Assembly: GCA_965116695.1 (NCBI GenBank)
Contig: OZ220706.1
Span: 930,001-994,000 of the forward strand
DNA: 64,000 bases
From: JAJDTT01 sp965116695
Lineage (GTDB): Bacteria; Acidobacteriota; UBA6911; RPQK01; JAJDTT01
Reading direction: 5' to 3'
Shown here: piece after piece, positions 1 through 8,122 of the stretch
Numbering within the stretch: the first letter of the stretch is position 1
How the letters are laid out: the number at the start of each line of letters is the position of its first letter
Position numbers and translations under genes: made by a program
The notes under the pieces: model-generated
Told to the model about the DNA's origin: nothing
Seen by the model: the letters and a program-made list of their open reading frames with translations, nothing else
Database searches by the model: none

Positions 1-210
1 GGTCAGCCGCCGGCACACGTTGGCGAGCAGATTTCTGAGACCCCTTGTGGGATAGGTATTGGCAAAGAAACGCCCGGGATCGAGGTATTCGCCGCCGGCC
101 TCCTCTTTGATGACCTGCGCCAAGTCCGCTGCGAAATCGGACTCGGTGATGGTGCCCGCGAGAACATCCGCGCGCGGTCGGCAGGTCTCGAATATCGTGG
201 GGACGGTCAT
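1..210 (-). CDS. DUF499 domain-containing protein, N-terminal part only (cut by window edge)
   Basis: Only the first 70 codons are in the window; the gene runs off the left edge. The opening (MTVPTIFETCRPRADVLAG, then ESDFAADLAQVI and a PTRGLRNLLANVCRRL segment near residues 52-69) matches my memory of the start of large DUF499 ATPases. In that family a P-loop follows further on, outside this window. DUF499 proteins are often found beside DUF1156 methyltransferases and helicases in presumed anti-phage islands; that role is family knowledge and cannot be tested here. The ATG at 210 has a GGAG motif 5-6 nt upstream. The gene lies 78 bp downstream of the Xre/MbcA antitoxin on the same strand and may be co-transcribed with it. 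Confidence 0.7.
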   Translation of the reverse strand, partial: MTVPTIFETCRPRADVLAGTITESDFAADLAQVIKEEAGGEYLDPGRFFANTYPTRGLRNLLANVCRRLT

Positions 211-288
211 AGCTCCAACTCTACCTGATTCCCCTGGTCATCCGGCGACCATTGGGCTGCATCGTTTCAGGCGCCTTCCATGCCTATC

Positions 289-753
289 TCAGAGAATGAT
301 GCCGCCCTCTGCCCGACGAATGAGATTCAGCACAGCTTCCGTACCTGCCGAACTGGACCGCGCCATATTGAAAGGCGTCTGTCCTTCGAGCAGCGGGTGC
401 GGTTGGCTCAGAAACATGTCGATGGCCTCCCGGTCCCCGTGGTAGGCACGGCCAAGTGCGTCCACGACTCGTCCCACGCCATAGAGCCTTTCGCTATGGT
501 TCCTGGACAGCCTTTTCCCGGCCTTGAGCATCCGCCTGAAAGTTGCCTCAGGCACGACGGGTCCGATGATGCGTTTCCTGCCCACGACAGCGGACAGGGA
601 CATAGCCGCCTGCGGGAATAGTCCGTCGGCGACATGCCGCGCAAGTTGCACGTCGCTCAGTGTTTCCGATCCGTCGATTGCCAGAAGTTTCGCAACCCGC
701 ATGGTCTCACTTGCAGGCAACTCCGCTGGGTGCACGTAGGCTTGAAGTTCCAT
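289..753 (-). CDS. MbcA/ParS/Xre-type antitoxin (DUF2384)
   Basis: This is a protein of about 154 aa. The C-terminal half has the toxin-binding DUF2384 signature: a GDREAIDMFLSQPHPLLEGQ stretch followed by a segment in which AGTEAVLNLIRRAEGG is recognisable. The N-terminal half is the degenerate helix-turn-helix region. Such proteins normally bind and repress the operon of a RES-domain NAD-depleting toxin encoded immediately downstream. Here the next gene downstream is a DUF499 ATPase, 78 bp away, and no RES ORF is present, so the antitoxin is an orphan or has been re-used. The ATG at 753 has GGTGAG 6 nt upstream; an in-frame ATG at 768, preceded by AGGTGA, is an alternative that adds five residues. 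Confidence 0.75.
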   Translation of the reverse strand: MELQAYVHPAELPASETMRVAKLLAIDGSETLSDVQLARHVADGLFPQAAMSLSAVVGRKRIIGPVVPEATFRRMLKAGKRLSRNHSERLYGVGRVVDALGRAYHGDREAIDMFLSQPHPLLEGQTPFNMARSSSAGTEAVLNLIRRAEGGIIL

Positions 754-811
754 CGCCGTCTCACCCATCGCTTCGTGTCACCTGACGAAAATACGGAGAA
801 AGATCGAGGAA

Positions 812-1054
812 TCAATCCCGAAACACCGGGTCATACGCCTGCTTCCTGAAGCTCTTGATATCGAACCGCGGATGTCCCGGCGGGATCTTGCTGCGTAATG
901 TCCCCAGGCGAGAATAGTCGATGCGCCTGGGCCGGATCGTGAAGCCGTCGGGCCCTTCGTTCAGTTCAAGTTCGTCACCGGGCTTCACGCCCAACGCCTC
1001 CAGAACCCGCGCAGGAATCGTGACTTGGCGTTTCGGCGTGATTTTAACGATCAT
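812..1054 (-). CDS. AbrB/MazE/SpoVT-type DNA-binding antitoxin
   Basis: This 80-aa protein starts MIVKITPKRQVTIPARVLEA, followed by LGVKPGDELEL. That is the swapped-hairpin AbrB fold of MazE/VapB-like antitoxins, which bind operator DNA as dimers. The C-terminal tail of about 35 residues (IPPGHPRFDIKSFRKQAY) is the usual toxin-docking extension. The ATG at 1054 was chosen because GGAGG sits 9 nt upstream and the AbrB domain begins right there; longer in-frame extensions carry no domain. A PIN toxin would normally follow, but the next gene, 58 bp downstream, is the Xre/MbcA antitoxin. Two antitoxin-type regulators are therefore in tandem with no toxin. Confidence 0.8.
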   Translation of the reverse strand: MIVKITPKRQVTIPARVLEALGVKPGDELELNEGPDGFTIRPRRIDYSRLGTLRSKIPPGHPRFDIKSFRKQAYDPVFRD

Positions 1055-1574
1055 GGCCAAGCCTCCGTCCAATACCAGAAAATGGGTAAGGTACTGAAAC
1101 CCATCGGCCTCAAGCATTCTAGCATTGGAACCTTGAGTGACGACCAAGTATGTTGATTCCATTCGCCCCTTGGCAGTACGCCCCGCTCCCGTCCTGGACC
1201 CAGGATCGGTGATCATGAGCGAGGCCGATCCCTTGGGGCTTTTTCGTTCTTACGCCAGGAAAATCCAAGAACGATCAAGACCGCAATCCTGAAATCGCAT
1301 TCGGGAGAGGAGCCCGGTACGGTACTCAGATTCGGCTCGACCTCATTTGGAATCCAAGAGCCCACTTGAAACGCACGTCCATTACCCAACCCTGCGTAAC
1401 CGGAACCAATACTTCTTCGCCGGACCGGCGGCGTTCCAGCTCTTGGATCTTCGATTGACCACGTCTTGCTTCGGTTTGGACCGAAGAGGGCGCCCACAAG
1501 GGGCGCCCCTACAAAAATTCTTCGCCCAATTGCACAAGATTTCAAGCGTTAGAAACAAAAGAGGTCAAGGACGA
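1055..1574. other. Intergenic region without a supported gene
   Basis: About 520 bp between the AbrB gene and the 3' end of the DUF1501 gene. ORFs here have no recognisable domain. It holds an inverted repeat (CGTTCTT at 1245-1251 with AAGAACG at 1267-1273) and a REP-like palindrome at 1488-1513. I see no convincing promoter or tRNA. Confidence 0.6.
1488..1513. repeat. REP-like palindromic repeat
   Basis: On the minus strand the element begins TGTAGGGGCGCCCC and continues into a GGGCGCCC arm separated by a short CTTGTG linker. A related copy with the same TAGGGGCG...CTTGTG core lies at 55109-55133. Both are intergenic, as expected for small dispersed palindromic repeats. Confidence 0.55.
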
Positions 1575-3056
1575 CTACGCCAGGATCTCCTTCACCACCC
1601 GGGCTGGGAACTCATCAGTGAGGCGTTCGCTCCGGCCCTCGCGGACCATGACCAGCTCGCGGTGGTCCAGGCCGAGCTGGTGCAGGATGGTGGCGTGCAG
1701 GTCGTGGACGCTCACCCGGTTCTCCACCGCGCGGAAGCCGATCTCGTCGGTGGCGCCGTAGACGGTGCCGCCCTTGACTCCGCCTCCGGCCAGCCAGACG
1801 GAGAATCCGGCAGGTCCATGGTCGCGTCCGGCCAGGTTCCCCTGCCGGCTCTGAGAAAGGGGCAGCCGTCCGAATTCCCCGCCCCAGACCAGCAGCGTCG
1901 AGTCGAGCAGGCCCCGCTGCTTCAGGTCCTTCAGCAGAGCGGCCACCGGTTGATCGGTCTTGCCGCAGGCGTACGCCAGCATCTGCTCCAGGTTCTGGTG
2001 GGTATCCCAGATCTGGCCCTCGATATAGAGCTGGACCAGCCGGACGCCCCGTTCCACCAGGCGCCGCGCCATCAGGCAACGCCGCCCGTAGGAGTCGGTC
2101 TCTTCCTGGCCGATACCGTACATTTCCCGCGTCTTGGCGCTCTCCTGGGAAAGGTCCAGGGCGTCGCTGGCCGCCAACTGCATCCGGGCCGCCAACTCGT
2201 AGTTGGTGATTCGCGCCTGGAGTTCCGACTCCCCCGGGCGCTGGTCCCGGTGGCGCCGGTCCAGGCGTCCCTGCAGCGATCGGGCCAGGTCCCGCACCGG
2301 GTCGGGATACTCGTTCTTCGCCTTCAGGTTCAGGATCGGAGTCCCTTTGGCGCGCACCCGCGTTCCCTGGTACACCGGCGGAAGCCACCCCGAGTGCCAG
2401 TTCTGGATGTGGTTGATGGGCAGTCCCTTGGGATCGTCCAGAACCACGTAGGCCGGCAGGTTCTGGTTCTCGCTGCCCAGCCCGTACACGACCCAGGACC
2501 CCAGGCTGGGACGGTTGGAGAAGGGCCGACCGCTGTGCATCAGGAAGATGGACGGTTCATGGTTGAAGTGGGTGGTGAACATGGAGCGGATCACGGCGAT
2601 GTCGTCCACCTGCTCGGCCAGGTGCGGCATCATGTTGGATATCTGGAGACCGGATTGTCCCCGCCGCTTGAACTTGAAGGGCGAAGGCATGAATCCGCCC
2701 GCTTCGTTGATGAATTCGATGGTGCTGGCCAGGTCCCGTCCCGGTGGTTTGCCCGCATAGCGCTCCAAGGCGGGCTTGGGATCGAACAGGTCCACCTGGC
2801 TGGGGCCCCCGTTCATGAAGAACTGAATGACGGAGGTCGCCTTGGGCTCGAAGTGGGGCTGGCGCGGCCTCAGATCGTAGATTCGATCCCGGCCTCCGTC
2901 CGGCGCCGGTCTGGCGGACACCAGGTCGCGGCCCAGCAGCCATGCCAGGGCAGCGCCATGCAGCCCATCTCCGACCCGGGAGAAGAAGGTTCTCCGCGGC
3001 AGCTCCGCACTTGACAGGATCGGCGTCCCGTCTCTCATTCCGGTCATGGTATCCAT
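1575..3056 (-). CDS. DUF1501 domain-containing protein (exported)
   Basis: This 493-aa protein has a twin-arginine-like N-terminus (PRRTFFSRVGDGLHGAALAW) followed by the DUF1501 body. Recognisable landmarks are QFFMNGGPSQVDLFDPKPAL, a STLLVWGGEFGRLP segment and a GRDHGPAGFSVWLAGGG segment; the last two resemble alkaline-phosphatase/sulfatase-fold metal-site loops. The molecular activity of DUF1501 proteins is unknown. They are almost always encoded next to PSD1 cytochrome proteins in Planctomycetes, Verrucomicrobia and Acidobacteria, as here: the PSD1 gene ends 11 bp upstream. The ATG at 3056 has GGAG 7 nt upstream; the much longer open frame upstream is only a shadow of the PSD1 gene. Confidence 0.88.
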   Translation of the reverse strand: MDTMTGMRDGTPILSSAELPRRTFFSRVGDGLHGAALAWLLGRDLVSARPAPDGGRDRIYDLRPRQPHFEPKATSVIQFFMNGGPSQVDLFDPKPALERYAGKPPGRDLASTIEFINEAGGFMPSPFKFKRRGQSGLQISNMMPHLAEQVDDIAVIRSMFTTHFNHEPSIFLMHSGRPFSNRPSLGSWVVYGLGSENQNLPAYVVLDDPKGLPINHIQNWHSGWLPPVYQGTRVRAKGTPILNLKAKNEYPDPVRDLARSLQGRLDRRHRDQRPGESELQARITNYELAARMQLAASDALDLSQESAKTREMYGIGQEETDSYGRRCLMARRLVERGVRLVQLYIEGQIWDTHQNLEQMLAYACGKTDQPVAALLKDLKQRGLLDSTLLVWGGEFGRLPLSQSRQGNLAGRDHGPAGFSVWLAGGGVKGGTVYGATDEIGFRAVENRVSVHDLHATILHQLGLDHRELVMVREGRSERLTDEFPARVVKEILA

Positions 3057-3067
3057 CTTCAGGCTCC

Positions 3068-6000
3068 TCAATCGATGTAGAGGAATTCGGCGGTGTTGAA
3101 GATCGTGTGGCAGAAGGTGGCCAGAGCCAGCCATTGGGCCCGGCCCTCCCTGGGCTCCGGGGAATAGTCCTGGTCCAGTTGCCCTCGCCACTCGCCGGTC
3201 ATCTTCGCCAGAGTCGAACTGCTCCAATCCAGCTCCTGGTCCGACGGAGGACGGCCCAGAGCCGCCAGGTAGATTCTCTTCACCTGCGCCTCCGGATCGC
3301 GGCCGACCGTGTCGATCACTCTTCCCGCCATGAAACGGGAACTGGCCCGGACCGTCTCGCTGTTCATCAACTGCAGGGCTTGGGAGGAGACGGTGGAACG
3401 GTTCCGCACCAGGCAGTTGGGGCGCAACTGGGGCGCGTCGAAGGTGTCCAGCATGGTGACCGGGGTCGAGCGCCGCTGCATCAGGTAGATGCTTCTCCGG
3501 TACCCCTGCTTCGACTCCTTGGCCACCACCTCTCCGTCCGCTTTCTCCTCGATGGGATCGGGGGGGCCGAACGGTGTCGGGTCCAATCGCCCGGACACCT
3601 TCAGGACGGAGTCGCGGACCGCGTCGGCATCCAGCCGGCGCATGGGAAAGTAGGAGAGCAGACGGTTGTCGGGGTCGCCGTCGATTCCGGGATTCCTCCG
3701 GGAACTCTGCCGGTAGGCCGTGGAGGTCAGGATCACTCGGTGGAGCGTTTTCATGCTCCAACCGCTCCTTACGAATTCCGTGGCCAGCCAGTCCAGGAGC
3801 TCGGGGTGCGACGGAGGAGTGCCGGTACGGCCGAAGTTCCCCACCGTCTTCACCAGACCGGAGCCGAAGTAGTACTGCCAGATGCGATTGACCAGCACCC
3901 GGGCCGTGAGGGGGTGCCGGGGTTGCGTGAGCCATTTGGCCAGGGCCAATCGACGGCCGCTCGTGTCGGTCGTCCACTTCGGCTTTTCCAGCCGGTAGGG
4001 CTCGAGTCCCACGCCCAGGACCGAGGGGATACCCGGGGCAACCGGCTCCAGGGGATTCTGGTATTGTCCCCGTCCCAGGACGTGAACCGCCGTGGGCTGG
4101 CCACCCATGTCGAACAGGACCCGGAGCCTGGGATTCCCCTTGAGCCGTTTCTTGACCTTCTGGACGGCATCCCTCTTCTCCTTCGCCACCTTTTGGAAGG
4201 ATGGGAAGCGCTTTTCCAATTCCTCGGGGAGGATTTTCAACTGGTCCCGAAATCGCTCGACCAGGTACTCCTGGACCGGAGTCCGTTCCGGAACCGGTGT
4301 CTTCTCCGCCGCCATCACCTCTTCCCGAATCAATTCCGGGATGGCGGCCCTCTTCTCCTTCAAGAGCTTCTCGCGCAGGACGTTCGCCTTCTCCTCAAAG
4401 GCCTGCTCGATCTCCTCGACCTCACGGAGAACGGGGGCGTTGGCCTCCTCGGCTTCCCGGACCTCCTCCGCGGGCGCTCCCTGCAGCACGCGCATGTTGC
4501 TGTCGTTCCAATCCGCCTCCGGGCCGACCGGCGTCTCACTGGGAGAGAGCCAATCGTACGGGTCGTAGGCCGTGCGCAGGATGGCGCTGAATCGATAGTA
4601 GTCGCGCTGGGGAATGGGATCGTACTTGTGATCGTGACAGCGGGCGCAGGCCATGGTGATCCCCATCACCGAGGAACTGAGGATCTCCACCTGGCTGGCC
4701 ACAACCTCCAGGCGTTCGGGGACGAAGGCCTGGGAGACGCTGTAGGTCCCGTCGGGACCCATGCGCATGAAGCCCGTCGCCACCAGCAGATCGCGCTGCT
4801 CGGGGGTCAGATCTTTCGCCGCCTTGTAGTCGAACATCTCGTCACCGGCGATCTGTTCCTGCAGGAAACGGTCGTAGGGCTTGTCGGCGTTGAGGGAGCG
4901 AATGACGTAATCGCGGTAGCGCCAGGCGTTGGGCCGAATCGCGTCGGCCGACACCTGCCCCTCCGAGTCGGAATAGCCGGCGGCGTCCAACCAGCGGCGG
5001 CCCCAATGTTCGCCGTATCCGGGAGAGTCCAGGAGGTCGTCCACCAGCTTCTCGTAGGCCTCCGGCGTGCCCTCGTAGGCTTGAATCGCTTCCGGCGCCG
5101 GCGGCAGCCCCGTCACGTCGAAGTAGGCCCGACGCAGCAGGGCCAGGGGCGGAGCATCGGCCGAGAAGGTGTGCCCCTCCGCTTCCAGTTTATCCAGCAG
5201 GAAGGCGTCGATGGGGGTGCGAACCCGATCCCGGCCGTGGACCTGCGGTACCGGAGGCCGGACCGGCGTGCGAAACGACCAGAATTCGCGGTCCGAGCCG
5301 CTGACGAGGGAGTCCTCCGAAGCGACGACCGGCTCCGGCTTCCGCTCATCGTAGGGCGCCCCGGCGGCGATCCAGGCCCGGAGGCGTTCCAGCTCCGACG
5401 AGGTTACGGCGCGCACCGAGAGCCTGGCTTGATCCTTCAGCGGAGGCATGTCGGAGTTCTCGATCCGTTGAATGAGCAGGCTTTCATCCGGTTTGCCAGG
5501 GACGATGGCGGGTCCCGAGGCTCCTCCCTCGAGCAGGCTTGCCCGAGTCTGCAGGTCGAGGCCTCCCTCCTGTTTGCGGCGGCCGTGACAGAGGAGGCAC
5601 TTGACATTGAGGATCGTGGTCACCGTCTCGTGCCCGGCGACCACTTCAGACGAGGCTGCGGCGACAGTCCCGGTGTCCCCTTCCTCGACACGAGCTCCCG
5701 CTTCGATCCAGCGCCGGACCAAATCGATCTGGTCGTCGCTCAATCGATCGGCCCCCATCGGCATGGCGCCGGAGTGGAGCTTCTCCAGGAGCAGACTCTC
5801 CAAGGGTGAGCCCGGCACCAGCGCAGGACCGGATTTCCCGCCCTGCAGGGTGCTTTCGTGGGTCGTCAGGTCCAAGTCGCCCTGCGGTTGCGACTCGCCG
5901 TGGCAGGACAGGCAGTTGGCTTCGATGAGGGGGAAAATGTGGGTCTCGAAATCGGGCGGAGTCTCTTCCTGAGCCGCCCGAAGGTCCGGAAGGTTGACTG

Positions 6001-6106
6001 TCAAAAGCAACGCCAGCAACCAAACGGCTTCACCTGCAATCCGACCCCGCCGAAAGCTGCCGTCCTCGCCGCGCCGTGACGAGTTCCCTGCCCGAAACCT
6101 ACTCAT
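3068..6106 (-). CDS. PSD1 domain protein: tandem PSCyt1 cytochrome domains + DUF1549 + DUF1553
   Basis: A large exported protein of 1012 aa. A hydrophobic segment (residues about 24-40) follows an arginine-rich N-terminus. Two successive PSCyt1-type haem-binding domains follow, with CxxCH motifs at residues 65-69 (CLSCH) and 170-174 (CLLCH); each is followed by a matching GPAxVPGxPxESLL segment, so they look like an internal duplication. The DUF1549 domain (about 275-500) has a further CARCH at 487-491. The C-terminal third is DUF1553 (WLTQPRHPLTARVLVNRIWQ). The family is thought to be a surface redox component, but no substrate is known. It forms a two-gene unit with the DUF1501 gene. The ATG at 6106 is the first that gives a signal-like N-terminus; no strong ribosome-binding site precedes it. 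Confidence 0.88.
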   Translation of the reverse strand: MSRFRAGNSSRRGEDGSFRRGRIAGEAVWLLALLLTVNLPDLRAAQEETPPDFETHIFPLIEANCLSCHGESQPQGDLDLTTHESTLQGGKSGPALVPGSPLESLLLEKLHSGAMPMGADRLSDDQIDLVRRWIEAGARVEEGDTGTVAAASSEVVAGHETVTTILNVKCLLCHGRRKQEGGLDLQTRASLLEGGASGPAIVPGKPDESLLIQRIENSDMPPLKDQARLSVRAVTSSELERLRAWIAAGAPYDERKPEPVVASEDSLVSGSDREFWSFRTPVRPPVPQVHGRDRVRTPIDAFLLDKLEAEGHTFSADAPPLALLRRAYFDVTGLPPAPEAIQAYEGTPEAYEKLVDDLLDSPGYGEHWGRRWLDAAGYSDSEGQVSADAIRPNAWRYRDYVIRSLNADKPYDRFLQEQIAGDEMFDYKAAKDLTPEQRDLLVATGFMRMGPDGTYSVSQAFVPERLEVVASQVEILSSSVMGITMACARCHDHKYDPIPQRDYYRFSAILRTAYDPYDWLSPSETPVGPEADWNDSNMRVLQGAPAEEVREAEEANAPVLREVEEIEQAFEEKANVLREKLLKEKRAAIPELIREEVMAAEKTPVPERTPVQEYLVERFRDQLKILPEELEKRFPSFQKVAKEKRDAVQKVKKRLKGNPRLRVLFDMGGQPTAVHVLGRGQYQNPLEPVAPGIPSVLGVGLEPYRLEKPKWTTDTSGRRLALAKWLTQPRHPLTARVLVNRIWQYYFGSGLVKTVGNFGRTGTPPSHPELLDWLATEFVRSGWSMKTLHRVILTSTAYRQSSRRNPGIDGDPDNRLLSYFPMRRLDADAVRDSVLKVSGRLDPTPFGPPDPIEEKADGEVVAKESKQGYRRSIYLMQRRSTPVTMLDTFDAPQLRPNCLVRNRSTVSSQALQLMNSETVRASSRFMAGRVIDTVGRDPEAQVKRIYLAALGRPPSDQELDWSSSTLAKMTGEWRGQLDQDYSPEPREGRAQWLALATFCHTIFNTAEFLYID

Positions 6107-6256
6107 TCTGATGGTGTTCCGACTCCGCTTGAGGAGCGAGTATAGCAGCTTTCCGGCCCCCTTTTGGTAATCGCGCCGAGGCCACTTTTCGACTACGGAA
6201 CGACCGCCACCTGTGTCGCTCCCGTGAGAACAGATGCCCCTGCAATTTAAGGAGTG

Positions 6257-6277
6257 TTGTGCAATAATATTGCACAA
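6257..6277. promoter_or_regulatory. Probable VapBC operator (perfect palindrome)
   Basis: Two perfect 10-bp arms (TTGTGCAATA and TATTGCACAA) are separated by a single A, ending 11 nt before the antitoxin ATG. The centre is A/T-rich and could double as a -10 element. A perfect palindrome just upstream of a toxin-antitoxin operon is the usual autoregulatory operator bound by the antitoxin or the complex. Confidence 0.7.
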
Positions 6278-6288
6278 TTCGGAGGATC

Positions 6289-6561
6289 ATGGCTCGCATC
6301 CACTTCGTCGTGAAGGAGCCGGACAAGGCTCGCTATCAGAACCAGGCCCGGAGGGAACAGAAGTCTCTCGGCGCCTGGCTGAGGGAAGCGGCCGAGGAGA
6401 AGCTCGCGGCCGCAACCAGATCCGGACGATTCACGCTTGACGACCTGAAACGGTTCAACGCTGAGTGCGATGCTCGGGAAAAGGGAAACCAGGAGCCCGA
6501 TTGGGCCGAACATAAACAAACGATCTCAGGGTCGAAAGTTCGCGGTCTTGACATTCCATGA
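6289..6561 (+). CDS. VapB-like antitoxin of a type II toxin-antitoxin pair
   Basis: This 90-aa protein has an N-terminal segment (MARIHFVVKEPDKARYQNQA, then REQKSLGAWLREAAEEKL) that reads as a ribbon-helix-helix DNA-binding domain, with a charged C-terminal tail suitable for toxin binding. A strong GGAGG lies 4 nt before the ATG. Its stop overlaps the start of the PIN toxin (ATGA), giving translational coupling, and a perfect palindrome sits immediately upstream as the likely autoregulatory site. The antitoxin role follows mainly from the partner gene and this arrangement. Confidence 0.75.
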   Translation: MARIHFVVKEPDKARYQNQARREQKSLGAWLREAAEEKLAAATRSGRFTLDDLKRFNAECDAREKGNQEPDWAEHKQTISGSKVRGLDIP

Positions 6562-6938
6562 TCTTCGTCGACTCCAACGTCTTCATCTACCATGTCGGTA
6601 GCGCCCACCCGTTGCAGGGCAAGGCAAGGGCATTAATTGCCGAATCTCTCACCCAGGGGGCTCGTTTGGTCAGTTCGGCTGAAGTGCTCCAGGAGTTGCT
6701 CCACGTCTATATACCGCCTCGCAGATGGGCCACGCTTGATGCTGCCTTCGAGCTTGCCGACGGATGCCTGGACGAAGTCTGGCCTATCGAAAAGGGGGAC
6801 GTGGAGTTGGCCCGGGACCTCGCGAGGTTTCATCCCGGCCTGAGCTCAAGGGATCTGATCCATCTCGCCTGTTGCCACCGGCGACACGTCGACGACCTGA
6901 TGACGTTCGACCGCGGCTTGGCCACCGCGTGGAGTTGA
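6558..6938 (+). CDS. vapC: PIN-domain ribonuclease toxin, VapC family
   Basis: This 126-aa protein is full length for VapC. It starts MIFVDSNVFIYHVGSAHPLQ, and the acidic Mg2+-binding residues of the PIN active site can be placed at D5, E42, D99 (within SSRDLIHLACC) and D118 (within MTFDRGL). VapC toxins cleave tRNA or rRNA when the antitoxin is lost. The ATG overlaps the antitoxin stop by four bases. All key residues are present, so the pair is probably functional, unlike the toxin-less antitoxins at the left end of the window. Confidence 0.88.
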   Translation: MIFVDSNVFIYHVGSAHPLQGKARALIAESLTQGARLVSSAEVLQELLHVYIPPRRWATLDAAFELADGCLDEVWPIEKGDVELARDLARFHPGLSSRDLIHLACCHRRHVDDLMTFDRGLATAWS

Positions 6939-7051
6939 GTGCCCAATACTGATGCGCAACGCGGTGGAAACTTACTTCTGTGCACGGCGGAGACACCAAA
7001 TGCAAGAATCCCCACTCTCCCCATCAATACTCTTCCGAGATTCGAATAAAT

Positions 7052-8122
7052 TCAGTTCAGAACAATCCCTAGGTAGGAACTCAACGACGCCGGGCCGTCG
7101 CTGACCCAGAGCTGGCGCCGGTTCAGGTCCATGGCGATGGCGCAGAGGGTCTGGAGCCAACTGGCGGTGTGGGCCTTTTCCGGGTCCGCATGCTGGCTGA
7201 TGGAGTTCCCTCCGTCGCTCCGGTCGGCCAGCCAATTCTGCACTGTCCCGGGTTCCACTGGTCCCTGCGTGGTGGTGAGTCTTTCCCAACGTAGACCCCG
7301 GACACGGCTGTTCTCGAAGTGGTTCGGTTCCGCGGTGTGCCGGCAGTGATTCGTGTGCCAGTAGATCTCGTCCCGTGCCAGATCATGGCGGCAGATCCCT
7401 GCTGCCGTCGCCTCGAAATTCGCCGCCCTGCCCCGATCGTCGGCCACCAGGACGTTGACCGTCGCCAGCGGCGCATTCTCCTCCAGCACCTCGCATGCCG
7501 CGTCAAACCCGGTCTGGGCCAGGATCGTTCTTCCCAGTACGGTGAAGAGCTGCCGTCCCGTGGCAGCCTTCTCGCGGCAACGCAGGCCGGCCGACACGAC
7601 TCCGAGGCCGTCCTGGTTGAACCCGTACTTTCCCGGCTGACCGCATTCGGTCACCATGACGTGATCCGGCTGGTCGTCGCAACGGGAGATCAGGACGGCC
7701 CGGAAGTCCATGACCTCGGGACGCCAGTCCCAGCTCTGCCCCAAGAGGGTGTGACCGTTTTGCGAACGGCCGGGTCCCACGAACAGATTGGAGCAGTCTC
7801 CCAGCGCCACCTGCTCGAAGGTGATCTCGTAACGCGCCGTCAGGGCCAGAATGTCCTCCAGCCGCTGGCCGGCCCCTTCGGCTATGCCTTCGTATTCTTC
7901 CATCAGGAGCGGATTGAGTCGCGCCGTCGGTTCGACGAATGCCGAGGCGCGCCGGGCCATGCCCTCGGCGGTCATTCCCAGATGTTCCTTGAAGAAGTGA
8001 CGATAGAAGTCCACCGCCGCCTGGATCGGATCTTTCAACTGCCGGCCATGCTGAAGCCCGCGCTGCCGGCTGTCTCCCGTGAGTTCGACGACGTAGAGCG
8101 TGGCGTTGCCGGCTCCGGCCAT
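7052..8122 (-). CDS. C45-family autoproteolytic acyltransferase/hydrolase
   Basis: This 356-aa protein resembles isopenicillin N acyltransferase (peptidase family C45, Ntn-hydrolase fold). The pattern SRQRGLQHGRQLK near the N-terminus and GDCSNLF at residues 108-114 are characteristic; Cys110 would be the N-terminal nucleophile exposed by self-cleavage before it. Downstream, HTLLGQSWDWRPE and MVTECGQPGKYGFNQDGLGV fit the family. These enzymes hydrolyse or transfer amide-linked acyl groups; the substrate here is unknown. The ATG shares one base with the stop of the upstream amidohydrolase (TGATG), so the two are co-translated. Both hydrolyse amide or ester bonds, suggesting breakdown of one modified compound. 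Confidence 0.82.
   Translation of the reverse strand: MAGAGNATLYVVELTGDSRQRGLQHGRQLKDPIQAAVDFYRHFFKEHLGMTAEGMARRASAFVEPTARLNPLLMEEYEGIAEGAGQRLEDILALTARYEITFEQVALGDCSNLFVGPGRSQNGHTLLGQSWDWRPEVMDFRAVLISRCDDQPDHVMVTECGQPGKYGFNQDGLGVVSAGLRCREKAATGRQLFTVLGRTILAQTGFDAACEVLEENAPLATVNVLVADDRGRAANFEATAAGICRHDLARDEIYWHTNHCRHTAEPNHFENSRVRGLRWERLTTTQGPVEPGTVQNWLADRSDGGNSISQHADPEKAHTASWLQTLCAIAMDLNRRQLWVSDGPASLSSYLGIVLN

Noticed and set aside
211..288. Remnant of a RES toxin between the Xre antitoxin and DUF499 gene
   Set aside because: A short ATGGAAGGCGCC opening is seen but ends in a stop after four codons, and forced frameshifts give no convincing RES sequence.
1347..3014. Long plus-strand ORF of 555 codons over the DUF1501 gene
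   Set aside because: It is the antisense shadow of the DUF1501 gene; no domain, no ribosome-binding site and Pro/Arg/Gly-rich composition typical of reverse frames in GC-rich DNA.
2942..5809. Plus-strand ORF of 955 codons
   Set aside because: Antisense to the PSD1 gene, whose CxxCH, DUF1549 and DUF1553 signatures are clear on the minus strand.
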